Below, in pieces: positions 40,519-50,173 of a stretch of 64,000 bases of DNA. Origin of the DNA: Verrucomicrobiia bacterium (GTDB lineage Bacteria; Verrucomicrobiota; Verrucomicrobiia; Verrucomicrobiales; DEV007); contig JAUICH010000007.1 in assembly GCA_030427505.1 (NCBI GenBank), forward strand, positions 186,001 to 250,000, given 5' to 3'. Both the position numbers and the translations under genes were made by a program. The notes under the pieces are model-generated. The model was not told where the DNA came from. It saw nothing but the letters and a program-made list of their open reading frames with translations, and did not search any database. Within the stretch, counting starts at the first letter, position 1. Every line of letters starts with the position of its first letter.

Positions 40519-43329
40519 TCAGTCAGGAAATTCCGGAACCTCGATCCACTGCCGGACGAGGCGGCGGGTGGTGTCCATGACGGCGCGCAGGCGTTCCGCG
40601 AAGGCCCCGGCATCCGGTTCGCCCAGCCACACGGCCAGGCGGCCGTAGAGTGCCGGGTCCAGGACGGAAGCGCTGGTGTTCCGGTAGCGGCGCAGGGTGT
40701 GCTCCACGTCGCGGAGAAAGCGGTGGCAGCCGGATAAGTCCGCCACGGCTTCCCGGGGCAGGATCTCCAGCTCGCCCAGCCGCTCCAGGAGTTCCCGGGT
40801 AGTGCCGTGGCGCAGTTCGGAATGTTGAGCGCCATGGGTGAGCTGGTAGCGCTGCGCCAGAAATTCCAGGTCCACCAGTCCGCCGCGCCCCGCCTTGAAG
40901 GCGCGTTCCGGGGGCGTGACCTTACCCTTTTCGGTCTCGATCCGTTGCCGCATCCGGCCGATCTCCGCCAGGTCTTCTTCCGACACCGGAGCGTTGAAGA
41001 TCCGCTCCTCGCGAAAGGACTCGAAGGCCTCGCGCAGCGGGGCCGGGCCCGTCACCAGGCGCGAACGGGTTTGCGCCATGCGCTCCCAAAACCGCGCGCC
41101 GCCGCCGGAGAAATAGGCCCTCAGCGAATGGGGCGTGACGATCAAGGGGCCGTCCTGACCGTGGGGCCGCAGCCGCAGGTCCACCTCGTAGGTGCGGCCC
41201 AGGGGACCGCCGTGGCCGAGCAGCTTCGTCCACTGGGTGACGTGACGGGTCAGGCCGGGGTCCGTGGCGGTCTCGCCCAGGACGATCAGGTCCAGGTCCG
41301 AGCCAAAGGTCAGTTCGCCGCTGCCGAACTTGCCCAGCGCCACCACGCACAGGCGGTCCTCCAGCCCCAGGTGCCGCAGGCTGGCGATGACGGCGGCGTC
41401 CGCCAGCCGGCCCAGTTCCTGTCCCCGGCACCGCTCGCGGCCCGCGGCGCCGCTCAGCAGGTCCCGGACCGTCAGCCGCACCTGCTCCGCCTTCACATAC
41501 AGCCAGAGCCAGCCGGGAAACGCTTCGTCCGACTGCGGCAGCAGCGCGATCTCGTTCAGGTGCTCCGCCACGCTCTTGTCGGTTTCGAAACGCGGGCCCA
41601 GCACTTCCTCGATGATCTCAGGGCGGTGCCGCAGCAGTTGGAAAACGAAGTCGCTGCGGTCGAACAGGAGGGTGAGGGAGCGGAACATCCGGGGATTGTC
41701 CGCGCAGGTTTTGAAGAACTGCCGGGGCGCGCCGTAGGCTTTTCCGAACTGCGCCACTTTCTCCAGCGTTTCGAGAGGCGTCGCCAACTCCGGGAGCAAC
41801 TCGTCAAAGGACTGGGAAAGGTTCAGGAACAGGGTGACTTGCTCGCGGGACAGGATGCCCCGCCGATCACCCAGCACGAAGTTCCGCAAGGCATCGGGAG
41901 CCTTCCCGGTAGCCTCTCCGCCAAACCAGCGTTCGAGGGACTGGTGAATGGCTTCGCTGGCGTTCTGACCGGTCAGCAGCAGGGTCCAGTCCTGAATCTG
42001 CCGCTCGGTGTCGCTTTCTTTAAAAAGCTCCTCGTAGTTCCGGCGGACGCCCTCCCGCAGCTCGTCCAGCCAGGCCCGCAAGTTACCGGGCTCGCCGTGG
42101 CCCCAGATCCGGGCCCACAGTTCCCAAGCCTTCTTGTCAGAATCCGGTGGCAGGACGTGGGTCTGCTGCTCCCGCCGCATCTGAAGCTGGTTTTCCAGCC
42201 GCCGGAGGCTCAGGTAGGATCTGCGTAAAAAACTGGCTTGCTCGTTGCCCAGCAATTGATAGCGCTCCAACTGATCGATGGCCGACAGGGTGTTGGGCGT
42301 GTGAACGAAGGGGTTCTTTCCGCCATTGATCATTTGCAGCGCCTGGACGAAAAACTCGATCTCCCGGATGCCGCCGTAGCCGGATTTCAAGTGATCTCGC
42401 AGCGCGTTCTGGCCGACGACTTCCTTTTCGATCCGGATCTTCACGCCCGCGATGCCTTCCAGCAGGAAGGGTGGGGGATGACGGGGGTAGCGGAAGGGAT
42501 TGATGCGTTCGAAAAGCTCGTCCCCCAGGCCCAGGTCGCCCGCCACGGCCCGCGCCTTGATCAATGCCAGCCGTTCCCAGACCTGGCCGGACACGTAATA
42601 ATAGTTCTCCAAGCCTTGCAGCGAAGGCACCAGCGGACCCGAATCTCCTTGGGGCCGCAGGCGGAGATCCGCATTGTAGAGAAAGCCGTGCTCGTCCCGT
42701 TCCTGGAGCCGGGCCGTCAGTTCCTGGCACACCCGGACGAAACACTCCTGGTTCGTCCGGCCTGTTTCCTGGCCGTTTTTCCGGCAACGCCCTTCGCCAT
42801 CGAAAAAGAAGATCAGGTCGATGTCCGAGCAGAAGTTCAGTTCGCCCCCGCCGAACTTCCCCAAGGCCAGCACGCAGAGGCGGGCGGGGCGTTCCCCTTC
42901 CTCGTCCCAGGGGAGGCCCATCTTGTTTTCCCAATAGCCCTGGCAACTCCGCAGGAGGGTTTCCAGGCAGAACTCCGCCAGCAACGACAGCTCGCTGAGT
43001 GACTCGGGGACGGTGGAGAGTCCGTTCAGGTCCCGGTAGGCAATGCGGAGGGACATCCGCCGGCGAAAGCGCCGCAGCACCTTGGCCAGGGCGGCGGGCT
43101 CCGCCGGAGTGGTACCGCTGGAAAAGTCGCTCGCCCAGGCGGACTGGAAGTCCCGCCGGGTGTAGGCCCGGTCTGGCGCTCCTTCTGCGGACTCCAGCCA
43201 GTCCGCCAGGGCCGGGTTCTGTTTCAGTAGATTCGCATACAGAGGGGACCAGGCCGATAGCCGTTCGATCCGTTCCGGGTGAGCCGGACCTGGGTGGTCG
43301 GTGCCGTGGGTTTCGTCCGCTGGGGGCAT
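40519..43329 (-). CDS. glnE: Glutamine synthetase adenylyltransferase/adenylyl-removing enzyme
   Basis: This 936-residue bifunctional enzyme has two nucleotidyltransferase domains with matching cores: ALGKFGGGELNFCSDIDLIF (about residue 155) and ALGKFGSGELTFGSDLDLIV (about 665). They are the adenylyl-removing and adenylyl-adding halves. A linker with GGIREIEFFVQ separates them, and GGLVDLEFLAQ sits near the end, as in other GlnE proteins. It switches glutamine synthetase off and on by (de)adenylylation, normally under PII control. It ends 123 bp upstream of glnA and is divergent from aguB. Confidence 0.95.
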   Translation of the reverse strand: MPPADETHGTDHPGPAHPERIERLSAWSPLYANLLKQNPALADWLESAEGAPDRAYTRRDFQSAWASDFSSGTTPAEPAALAKVLRRFRRRMSLRIAYRDLNGLSTVPESLSELSLLAEFCLETLLRSCQGYWENKMGLPWDEEGERPARLCVLALGKFGGGELNFCSDIDLIFFFDGEGRCRKNGQETGRTNQECFVRVCQELTARLQERDEHGFLYNADLRLRPQGDSGPLVPSLQGLENYYYVSGQVWERLALIKARAVAGDLGLGDELFERINPFRYPRHPPPFLLEGIAGVKIRIEKEVVGQNALRDHLKSGYGGIREIEFFVQALQMINGGKNPFVHTPNTLSAIDQLERYQLLGNEQASFLRRSYLSLRRLENQLQMRREQQTHVLPPDSDKKAWELWARIWGHGEPGNLRAWLDELREGVRRNYEELFKESDTERQIQDWTLLLTGQNASEAIHQSLERWFGGEATGKAPDALRNFVLGDRRGILSREQVTLFLNLSQSFDELLPELATPLETLEKVAQFGKAYGAPRQFFKTCADNPRMFRSLTLLFDRSDFVFQLLRHRPEIIEEVLGPRFETDKSVAEHLNEIALLPQSDEAFPGWLWLYVKAEQVRLTVRDLLSGAAGRERCRGQELGRLADAAVIASLRHLGLEDRLCVVALGKFGSGELTFGSDLDLIVLGETATDPGLTRHVTQWTKLLGHGGPLGRTYEVDLRLRPHGQDGPLIVTPHSLRAYFSGGGARFWERMAQTRSRLVTGPAPLREAFESFREERIFNAPVSEEDLAEIGRMRQRIETEKGKVTPPERAFKAGRGGLVDLEFLAQRYQLTHGAQHSELRHGTTRELLERLGELEILPREAVADLSGCHRFLRDVEHTLRRYRNTSASVLDPALYGRLAVWLGEPDAGAFAERLRAVMDTTRRLVRQWIEVPEFPD

Positions 43330-43444
43330 GACGGGGAAGGGGTTTAAGGGGTTCGAGGGGGCGGGGGCGCCCCCTTCACTTTAAGGCCGGGAAGACGGAT
43401 AAATCCATGGCGGACTGAGGGAAGCCGTCCTAAGATGGCCGCGT

Positions 43445-44353
43445 ATGTCACTCATGGAGAACGCAGGAAAAGCCCGCCTCGGACTGGTGCAGATGAGCTG
43501 TGTCGCCGACCCGGTCGCGAACTTGGAAAAGGCGGTTGGCTTTATTCTTGAAGCAGCGGAAAAAGGCGCGGACCTGATTTGCCTTCAGGAACTTTTTAAT
43601 ACGCTCTACTTCTGTCAGGAGGAGGATTTCGAGCGATTTTCACTGGCGCAGTCCATTCCGGGCCCCGCCACGGAACGGCTCGGTCAAATCGCCAAGGACA
43701 AGAAGCTGACCATCGTGGCGCCCCTGTTCGAACGGGCCGCGCCAGGCGTGTTTTTCAATTCGGCCGCCATCATTCACCCGGATGGAAAGGTCGCGGGCGT
43801 GTACCGGAAAATGCACATCCCGGACGACCCGCAGTTCTACGAGAAGTTCTATTTCACGCCCGGAGACGGGGGCTTCAAGTCCTGGGAGATTCCCGCCGGG
43901 CGCATCGGCGTCTGCATCTGCTGGGACCAATGGTTCCCGGAAGCGGCGCGGATGACCGCGCTCCAGGGCGCGAACGCCTTGTTCTATCCCACCGCCATTG
44001 GCTGGCTGCCTTCGGATAAAGAGAAAGGGCTCGGCCCCGCCCAGCACAATGCTTGGGAAACCATCCAGCGCAGCCACGCCATCGCCAACGGCTGCTTCGT
44101 CGTGGCGGTCAACCGCGTCGGCCTGGAGCAGGACGCCAGCGGCGAGGGCATCGAGTTCTGGGGCCAGAGTTTCGTGGCCAACCCCGCCGGCGAGATCATC
44201 GCCAAGGCCAGTGTCTCTGATGAAGAGGTGCTGATCGTGGACGTGGACTTTGGCGACATTGAGAAACAGCGGGTCATGTGGCCCTTCTTCCGCGACCGCC
44301 GGATCGACGCCTATCAGGGGCTGACGAAACGGTGGGGCGGCAGCGCGGAATGA
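43445..44353 (+). CDS. aguB: N-carbamoylputrescine amidase
   Basis: This 302-residue nitrilase-fold enzyme converts N-carbamoylputrescine to putrescine, ammonia and CO2. The catalytic triad is E49 (LQELF), K122 (YRKMHIPDD) and C159 (CICWDQWFPE); the tryptophan-rich context and HIPDDPQFYEKFYFTPGD are specific for this branch. The next gene, agmatine deiminase, overlaps by 4 bp. The two steps form the agmatine route of putrescine synthesis, and arginine decarboxylase is 2-3 kb away. Confidence 0.95.
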   Translation: MSLMENAGKARLGLVQMSCVADPVANLEKAVGFILEAAEKGADLICLQELFNTLYFCQEEDFERFSLAQSIPGPATERLGQIAKDKKLTIVAPLFERAAPGVFFNSAAIIHPDGKVAGVYRKMHIPDDPQFYEKFYFTPGDGGFKSWEIPAGRIGVCICWDQWFPEAARMTALQGANALFYPTAIGWLPSDKEKGLGPAQHNAWETIQRSHAIANGCFVVAVNRVGLEQDASGEGIEFWGQSFVANPAGEIIAKASVSDEEVLIVDVDFGDIEKQRVMWPFFRDRRIDAYQGLTKRWGGSAE

Positions 44354-45477
44354 GCCAGACACCTCAACTCGATTCCGGGCCCTACAGTCCCCGGGCCCTG
44401 GGGTTTCGCGCCCCCGCGGAATGGGAACCCCAAGAAGCCACCTGGCTCTCTTGGCCGAACCTGACCGGGGAATCCTATTCCCACATGCTGGAAGAGGTTC
44501 GCCCCGCCTTCCTGCGGCTGATCGAAGAGATCGCCGAAGTCGAAAGCGTTTACCTGAACGTCCGCTCGGATGAGGAGCGGGACTTCGTGGAGTCGAACCT
44601 CAGCCAGTCCGCGCTGGAACGGACGCGCTTCTTCCTCATTCCCACCCGGGAACCCTGGTGCCGCGATCACGGGCCTACCTTTTTAGTTAAGCCGGAAAGC
44701 AAAGATGGTGGCGGCGCGGAGCTGGGCGCGGTGGATTGGGTTTACAACGGCTGGGGCGGCAAGTACCCGCCCTACTGGCTGGACAACCGGGCGGCGGGTT
44801 GGATGACCCGCGCCGTGGGGGCTCAGCCCTTTCCGGCGGGCGTCGTGTTTGAAGGCGGCTCCGTCGAAGTCAACGGCACGGGCTCTCTCATCACCTCGCG
44901 CAGCTGCATCCTGAACGAGAACCGGAATCCGGGCCTGACGGAAGAGGAGGCCACGCGGTTGCTCAAGGAATACCTGAACGTGACGAACGTCATCTGGGTG
45001 GACGGCGCCCATGTGGAAGGAGACGACACCGACGCGCATGTGGACGTCACCACACGCTTCGCGGGCCGGAACGTGGTCATCGCCGCCTGCGACGAAAGCG
45101 GCGAAGGCGAGAATCATCGTTACCTGGACTTGAACATCCTGGAACTGGAAAACTCGGCCGACGAAACCGGCAAAGCGCTGGAAGTCGTCCGCCTGCCCAT
45201 GCCCCAGGAGCGGGTCTTCTGCGACACCTGGAAAACCGCGCTGCCCCTGGGCTACGCGAACTTCTACATCCTGAACGAGAAAATCCTGATGCCCGCTTTC
45301 TACACCAAGGGAGAAGCGGAAGACCCGGAGTATCTCCGCATAGAAGAACGCGCCGCGAAGATCCTCGCGGAAATGTATCCCGACAGGAAAGTGGTGCCGG
45401 TGGACTGCCGCTCGATCATCTACGGGCAGGGCGCCATCCACTGCCTGACCCAGCAGGTGCCCAAACTGCCGGCCTGA
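44350..45477 (+). CDS. aguA: Agmatine deiminase
   Basis: This 375-residue guanidino-modifying enzyme hydrolyses agmatine to N-carbamoylputrescine and ammonia. It has WLSWP near the start, TREPWCRDHGP, the VFEGGSVEVNG block with the acidic catalytic residue, DTDAHVD with the histidine, and the nucleophilic cysteine C365 in GQGAIHCLTQQ. The start was set at the ATG that overlaps the aguB stop (ATGA); the longer frame is aguB sequence in another frame. Confidence 0.95.
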   Translation: MSQTPQLDSGPYSPRALGFRAPAEWEPQEATWLSWPNLTGESYSHMLEEVRPAFLRLIEEIAEVESVYLNVRSDEERDFVESNLSQSALERTRFFLIPTREPWCRDHGPTFLVKPESKDGGGAELGAVDWVYNGWGGKYPPYWLDNRAAGWMTRAVGAQPFPAGVVFEGGSVEVNGTGSLITSRSCILNENRNPGLTEEEATRLLKEYLNVTNVIWVDGAHVEGDDTDAHVDVTTRFAGRNVVIAACDESGEGENHRYLDLNILELENSADETGKALEVVRLPMPQERVFCDTWKTALPLGYANFYILNEKILMPAFYTKGEAEDPEYLRIEERAAKILAEMYPDRKVVPVDCRSIIYGQGAIHCLTQQVPKLPA

Positions 45478-45495
45478 AAAACCGGCGCGCGCCGG
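45477..45495 (-). terminator. Terminator of the speA-speY-like operon
   Basis: A perfect GC palindrome CCGGCGCGCGCCGG (45482-45495) directly follows the DHS-like gene stop and is followed on the minus strand by five T residues. It lies between convergent genes and overlaps the end of aguA. Confidence 0.6.
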
Positions 45496-45497
45496 AC

Positions 45498-46469
45498 TTA
45501 CCAGCCTAACAAGTAGGCGAAAATCAGCGGCGCCACGATGGTGGCGTCCGACTCGATGACGAACTTCGGCGTGTCCATGCCCAGCTTGCCCCAGGTGATT
45601 TTTTCATTCGGCACGGCGCCGGAGTAGGAGCCGTAGCTGGTGGTGGAGTCGCTGATCTGGCAGAAGTAAGACCACAGCGGCACTTCTGGCCGTTGCAGGT
45701 CCTGGTGCAGCATCGGCACCACGCAGATGGGGAAGTCGCCCGCGATGCCGCCGCCGATCTGGAAGAAGCCCAGGGGCTGGGAAGCGGTCACTTCGGTGTA
45801 CCATTCCGCCAGGCGGATCATGTAGTTGATCCCGCTCTTGATGGTGTGGACTTCCTTGATGTCTCCGCTGATGCAATGGCCCGCGTACATGTTACCCAGG
45901 GTGCTGTCCTCCCAACCGGGAACGAACATCGGCAGATTCTTCTCCATGGCGGCAATGAGCCAACTGTTCTTGGGATCGATCTGGTAGCTTTCCTTCAGGC
46001 CGCCTTTCCGCAGGATGGCGTAGAAATATTCGTGGGGCAGGTACTGCTCGCCCGCTTTATCCGCCGCCATCCATTCTTCCAGGATGACGGACTCGATGCG
46101 GCGCATCGCTTCCTCTTCTGGAATGCAGGTATCCGTCACCCGGTTCAGGTGCCGGTCCAGCAGGGCCTGTTCGTCACCCGGCGTCAAGTCGCGGTAGTGG
46201 GGGATGCGCTCGTAGTGATCGTGCGCCACCAGGTTGAAAACGTCTTCCTCCAGGTTCGCGCCCGTGCAGCAGATGCCGTGCACCTTGTCCTGCCGGATCA
46301 TTTCCGCCAGGGACAGGCCCAGCTCCGCCGTGCTCATCGCGCCGGCCAGGGTGACCAGCATCTTCCCGCCGTCGTCCAGGATCTTTTCGTAGCCTTTCGC
46401 CGCGTCCACCAGGGAGGCGGCGTTGAAGTGGCGGTAGTGGTGTTGGATGAAATCGGAGACCGTGCCCAT
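45498..46469 (-). CDS. Deoxyhypusine synthase-like protein (probable polyamine synthase)
   Basis: This 323-residue member of the DHS fold has NAD-site motifs such as MLVTLAGAMSTAELG, ICCTGANLEEDVFN, FFQIGGGIAGDF, and the catalytic lysine K295 in EKITWGKLG. Bacteria lack the eIF5A target, and their DHS-like enzymes are thought to transfer an aminobutyl group to small amines, giving homospermidine or related polyamines. The neighbours (arginine decarboxylase 28 bp upstream, agmatine genes downstream) support this. The start at 46469 avoids overlap with speA. The product has not been shown from sequence. Confidence 0.85.
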   Translation of the reverse strand: MGTVSDFIQHHYRHFNAASLVDAAKGYEKILDDGGKMLVTLAGAMSTAELGLSLAEMIRQDKVHGICCTGANLEEDVFNLVAHDHYERIPHYRDLTPGDEQALLDRHLNRVTDTCIPEEEAMRRIESVILEEWMAADKAGEQYLPHEYFYAILRKGGLKESYQIDPKNSWLIAAMEKNLPMFVPGWEDSTLGNMYAGHCISGDIKEVHTIKSGINYMIRLAEWYTEVTASQPLGFFQIGGGIAGDFPICVVPMLHQDLQRPEVPLWSYFCQISDSTTSYGSYSGAVPNEKITWGKLGMDTPKFVIESDATIVAPLIFAYLLGW

Positions 46470-46497
46470 GAGACGATGTGTGCGCTTGGTGTTGTTG

Positions 46498-48447
46498 TTA
46501 GGAAGAAATGTAAGTATAGGAAGCCATGCCCGCCTTGTAGGCGTCCAGCGCCCGCTTGCGTTCCGCCGGGCTGACGCGGCCTTCATTCACGGCCGCTTCC
46601 GCCAGGCGGCGGAAGTCGCGGATCAGTTGCTTGGGGTCGTGCTCCACGTAGGACAGCACGTCCGCCACGGTGTCGCCTTCGACCTCGCTGGTAAACTCCA
46701 GTTTGCCGTCCACCACTTCCACGCTGATGGCGTTGGCATCCCCAAACAAGTTGTGCAAATCACTCAGGGTCTCCTGGTAGGCGCCCACCAGGAACGCGCC
46801 CAGGTAGTAGTCCTCGTTCTTGGAAATGGAATGCAGCGGCAGGTTCCCCCGGATCGCGCCGTCGTAGGGGTAGTGCTTGATCATTCCGTCGCAGTCGCAG
46901 GTCAGGTCGTGCACCACGCCGTAGCGGGTGAGGGGCTCGTTCAGCCGCTGGATCGGCAGCACGGGGAAGATCTGGTCGATGGCCCAGGAGTCCGCCAGGG
47001 ACTGGAAGATACTGAAGTTTCCGTAGCACTGGTCGGCCAACTGCCTCTCCAGGGGCTCCAGGAAGTCCGGTGACGTTTCGGCGGGGTCCAGATTCCGGTA
47101 CACGGAGGTCACCGCCTGCCAATACAGTTTCTCGATCCCGGCCTGGTCCTTCAGGCTGATCTCGCCCTGGATGAACCGTTCCCGGTGCCGGGAGCGCGCT
47201 TTGGCCGCTTCCAGAGTCGCTTCTTCCGGCTTTAGGCCTGACTTGCCCGCCGCGATCTGCCGCAGCAGCTCGATCTCGGGATTGGCCGAGTCCGCCGTGC
47301 CGTTCGGGCCGTGGTCGGAAAAGACTTCTTCGAAGCGGTCCACGTCGATCAGTTTGATGATCAGCACGGAGTAGTGCGCCGTGGTCGCCCGGCCGGACTC
47401 AGTCACGATGGTCGGTTCTTCCACGCCCGCTTCGCGGGCCACTTCCTGCACCACCTGGGTGACTTTCAAACTGTAGTCGTTCAGCGAATAGGCCGCGCTG
47501 TGGTGACTGCCCGAGTTACAGGTTCCCATGTAGTCCACCGCCAGGCCGCCGCCCAGGTTCAGGTAGCGCATGGAGGCGCCTTCTTTCTGGAGTTCCACAA
47601 AGATCCGGGCCGCTTCCCGCGTGGCGGACTCGATGGTTTCCAGGTTGGGAATCTGGGAGCCCTGGTGGCAGTGCAGCATGTTCAACCAATGCAGCTTGTC
47701 CTCGGAACGGAGACGTTCCAGGGTTTCGAACAGCTGGGCGTAGGTCAGGCCAAAGGGGCTGTGTTCTCCGCCGGACTTGGCCCAGTAGCCTTCGCCCTCG
47801 GAAGTCAGCTTCACGCGGATGCCCACGGAAGCCTCCACGTTCAGGGCCTTGGCCCGGTCGAACACGATCTGTAGTTCGTGCGCCGTTTCGATTACGATGA
47901 TTACGTTCAGCCCCATCTTCCGGGCCAGCAGCGCAAGGTCCACAAACTGCCGGTCTTTGTAACCGTTGCAGACGATCAGCGCGTTCGGGTCCTTCAGGTA
48001 GGCGATGGCCGCCATCAGTTCCGGCTTGCTGCCGGCTTCCAGGCCGAAATGGAACTGAGATCCGAAAATCGTGACCTCCTCGATCACCCGCTGCTGCTGG
48101 TTGACCTTGATCGGGAAGACGCCGCGGTATTCCCCTTTATAATTGGTCTTCTCAAAGGCATTGCGGAACCCCTCATGCAGTCCGCGAATGCGCGACTCCA
48201 GGATGGAGGGGAACCGGAGCAGCAAGGGATCTTCCAGGCCGCGCGCCCGGAGCTGCTCCACGATGTGGGGCAGGCTGAAGGCCTTGGGGGGATCGGTAAC
48301 TTCTTCCTGGAGGTATACCAGGATCTCGCCGGAATCGGAAATTCCAAAGAAACCTCCGCTCCATCCCTGAACGTTGAAGGCATCGGCGGCGGTTTGAGAA
48401 TTCCAGTCACCAGTCGTGACGGGGGAGGGATGTTCGGTCAATGACAC
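46498..48447 (-). CDS. speA: Biosynthetic arginine decarboxylase
   Basis: This 649-residue PLP enzyme of the alanine-racemase fold turns arginine into agmatine. The PLP lysine is K114 in FPIKVNQQ; VASVGIRVKL-like EASVGIRVKL, HCHQGSQI, LGGGLAVDY and the C-terminal TCDCDGMIKHY (partner-subunit cysteine motif) all fit SpeA. Length is typical. It is the first gene of a short minus-strand run followed by the DHS-like gene, and it supplies agmatine to the aguA/aguB pathway. Confidence 0.96.
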   Translation of the reverse strand: MSLTEHPSPVTTGDWNSQTAADAFNVQGWSGGFFGISDSGEILVYLQEEVTDPPKAFSLPHIVEQLRARGLEDPLLLRFPSILESRIRGLHEGFRNAFEKTNYKGEYRGVFPIKVNQQQRVIEEVTIFGSQFHFGLEAGSKPELMAAIAYLKDPNALIVCNGYKDRQFVDLALLARKMGLNVIIVIETAHELQIVFDRAKALNVEASVGIRVKLTSEGEGYWAKSGGEHSPFGLTYAQLFETLERLRSEDKLHWLNMLHCHQGSQIPNLETIESATREAARIFVELQKEGASMRYLNLGGGLAVDYMGTCNSGSHHSAAYSLNDYSLKVTQVVQEVAREAGVEEPTIVTESGRATTAHYSVLIIKLIDVDRFEEVFSDHGPNGTADSANPEIELLRQIAAGKSGLKPEEATLEAAKARSRHRERFIQGEISLKDQAGIEKLYWQAVTSVYRNLDPAETSPDFLEPLERQLADQCYGNFSIFQSLADSWAIDQIFPVLPIQRLNEPLTRYGVVHDLTCDCDGMIKHYPYDGAIRGNLPLHSISKNEDYYLGAFLVGAYQETLSDLHNLFGDANAISVEVVDGKLEFTSEVEGDTVADVLSYVEHDPKQLIRDFRRLAEAAVNEGRVSPAERKRALDAYKAGMASYTYISS

Positions 48448-48553
48448 TGATGGAGAGCTAGGGGTGAAATACGCCCGAATCTGAGCCGTCCCATCCGGCC
48501 CGTCAATGGGCCAATCTTCGTTGGTGGGAGAAAAATGACCGCGCCAATGCCGG

Positions 48554-49042
48554 TCAGGCCACGGCCCGGTTGTCCGTGCTGAAGATCTCCCGCAAGATGA
48601 ACTGCTGAACGACTCCCAGATCGATGTATTTGCGCTGCAGGTCTTTGGGAAGATGGTCGAAATCCGTGATGACTTTGCGGCAGTTCGGGGACCCGCAGCC
48701 GCATTTCATCGTCCAGTCGCGCTCCAGCATGGAGGTGGAGTAGTCGAAGCAGACCTCCGTGTCCGCCGGAATGTCCCGCAGGGCGATGAAGCAAAGGTCG
48801 TCGCGAATCCCCGCGTTCGGATCGCAATTGTGATTGATGTAGGTGGCCGGAAAAAGCGGGCTGATGTAGGCGTGGCGGTCCACCTGGATGGTCCGGTGGC
48901 CGAGGCCGGGAAGTTTGAGGACTTCGTCGTAAGTAAGGTACTTCCCCGTCAGGAAGAAGATGGGCTCTCCTTTCCGGATGTCTTCCCGGGCAAAGACTCC
49001 TTTGCCTATCTTGGAGTCGGCTATGTAGACTTTCCGATTCAC
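48554..49042 (-). CDS. SET-domain protein lysine methyltransferase-like (paralogue 1)
   Basis: This 162-residue protein consists almost only of a SET domain: KGVFAREDIRKGEPIF at the start, INHNCDPNAG (SAM-binding N-H-x-C-x-P-N pseudoknot), CFDYST with the catalytic tyrosine, and a post-SET-like CGCGSPNC. It should methylate a protein lysine. It is paralogous to the gene at 49280-49768, with both ending ...RAVA. It lies between speA and that paralogue, on the same strand. The target is unknown. Confidence 0.85.
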   Translation of the reverse strand: MNRKVYIADSKIGKGVFAREDIRKGEPIFFLTGKYLTYDEVLKLPGLGHRTIQVDRHAYISPLFPATYINHNCDPNAGIRDDLCFIALRDIPADTEVCFDYSTSMLERDWTMKCGCGSPNCRKVITDFDHLPKDLQRKYIDLGVVQQFILREIFSTDNRAVA

Positions 49043-49279
49043 TTCTCAGTTGGATTGGTCTGGATACGAGTTGGTGCTTCCGGCTGGGTACGCTAAATGG
49101 TAGGAATCAGTAAGATATTGGAGGTAACCCAGATACGAATATTTTTACCAGTATAGCCGGTGTGGTATTGTTGGGTTTTTGTGAAGATTCCAAAGGTTGC
49201 TGGACCCTGTTCGGAAGAGGCGGCTGAGGTGTGGAATCGGGTGTGGGTGAGAAACGGCCATCTTGGGTGGTTCCAGCCT

Positions 49280-49768
49280 TCAGGCCACGGCCCGGTGTTC
49301 CGACCCGAACAGTTCCCGGAGGATGAAGTCCTGAACCACGCCCAAATCGATGTAGTATTTTTGGAGACTGGCGGGCAGTTGATCGAAGTCAGCGATCTCG
49401 CCCCGGCACTTGGGGGCATTGCAGTCGCAGGCCAGAGTCCATTCTCGCTCCAGCATGCAGGTGGAGTAGTCGAAGCAAATTTCGTCTCCGGGCTGGATGT
49501 CCTTGATGGCGATGAGCCGGAGATCTCCCGTCACCCCGGCATTGGGCTGGCAGGAGTGGTTTAGAAAGCGGGTCGGCGGGCTGGGGTCCAGGTAGGCGCT
49601 GGTATCGATCTGGATGGAGTAAGTGCCGCCGTGCTCCAGCAGCGCGTTTTCCTGGTAGGTCACGTACTTGCCGTTCACGAAGCAGATTAGCTCGCCCGCC
49701 TTCACCGGCCGTTGGGCAAACAACCCTTTCCCGAACTTGCTGGATCTGACGGCTACCTTGTTGTTCAT
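49280..49768 (-). CDS. SET-domain protein lysine methyltransferase-like (paralogue 2)
   Basis: This is a second 162-residue SET protein of the same length, with KGLFAQRPVKAGELIC, LNHSCQPNAG, CFDYSTCML and a cysteine-rich CDCNAPKC tail motif. Identity to its neighbour is moderate inside the domain, and the C-terminal YIDLGVVQ-FILREL segment is shared. A 237-bp gap separates the two. It is preceded by a small transporter gene 8 bp upstream, so those two are probably cotranscribed. Confidence 0.85.
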   Translation of the reverse strand: MNNKVAVRSSKFGKGLFAQRPVKAGELICFVNGKYVTYQENALLEHGGTYSIQIDTSAYLDPSPPTRFLNHSCQPNAGVTGDLRLIAIKDIQPGDEICFDYSTCMLEREWTLACDCNAPKCRGEIADFDQLPASLQKYYIDLGVVQDFILRELFGSEHRAVA

Positions 49769-49776
49769 CGGTTTAG

Positions 49777-50121
49777 TTACTCCGCGGCGATTCTGGAGAG
49801 GAGGAGCAGGGAACAGATGGCCATGCCGACCCCGACCATCTCCATGGGTCTCAAGGTCTCCTTAAAGAAGATCCAGCCGGTCAGGGCCAGCAGCAGCACG
49901 AAGGAGAGGCTGTAGAACACGCCGATGTAGGCGAGCTTCAGGTGCTGCATGACGAAGACCCAGCCAAACGCGGTGGACGAGTAGACAAGAAATCCAATGT
50001 AGAAATGGCGGGTGGCCAGGGGATTGGAGGCCTCACTGGCGATCTTCAGGAAGTAGTCACCCACCACACCCACCACGCAAAGGACGATGGTTACTAAGAT
50101 CGCGTAAACCTGAGGCATCAT
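49777..50121 (-). CDS. Small multidrug/EamA-type transporter (four spans)
   Basis: This 114-residue very hydrophobic protein has four predicted membrane helices. VGVVGDYFLKIAS contains an acidic residue in the first helix region, and the FLVYSSTAFGWVFVMQHLKLAYIGVFYSLSFVLLLALTGWIFFKE pattern is like SMR/EamA halves. Such dimers can export cations or polyamines (compare MdtIJ), which fits the surrounding polyamine genes, but substrate is not proven. A 26-bp palindrome lies about 53 bp upstream of its start. Confidence 0.72.
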   Translation of the reverse strand: MMPQVYAILVTIVLCVVGVVGDYFLKIASEASNPLATRHFYIGFLVYSSTAFGWVFVMQHLKLAYIGVFYSLSFVLLLALTGWIFFKETLRPMEMVGVGMAICSLLLLSRIAAE

Positions 50122-50173
50122 GCTTGAATGTCTTAAATATCAGAATTGAGCCGTAAAAGCAAGAAGTATTATG

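Noticed and set aside
39013-40737. Plus-strand open frame of 574 codons
   Set aside because: It is antisense to glnA and has no family character.
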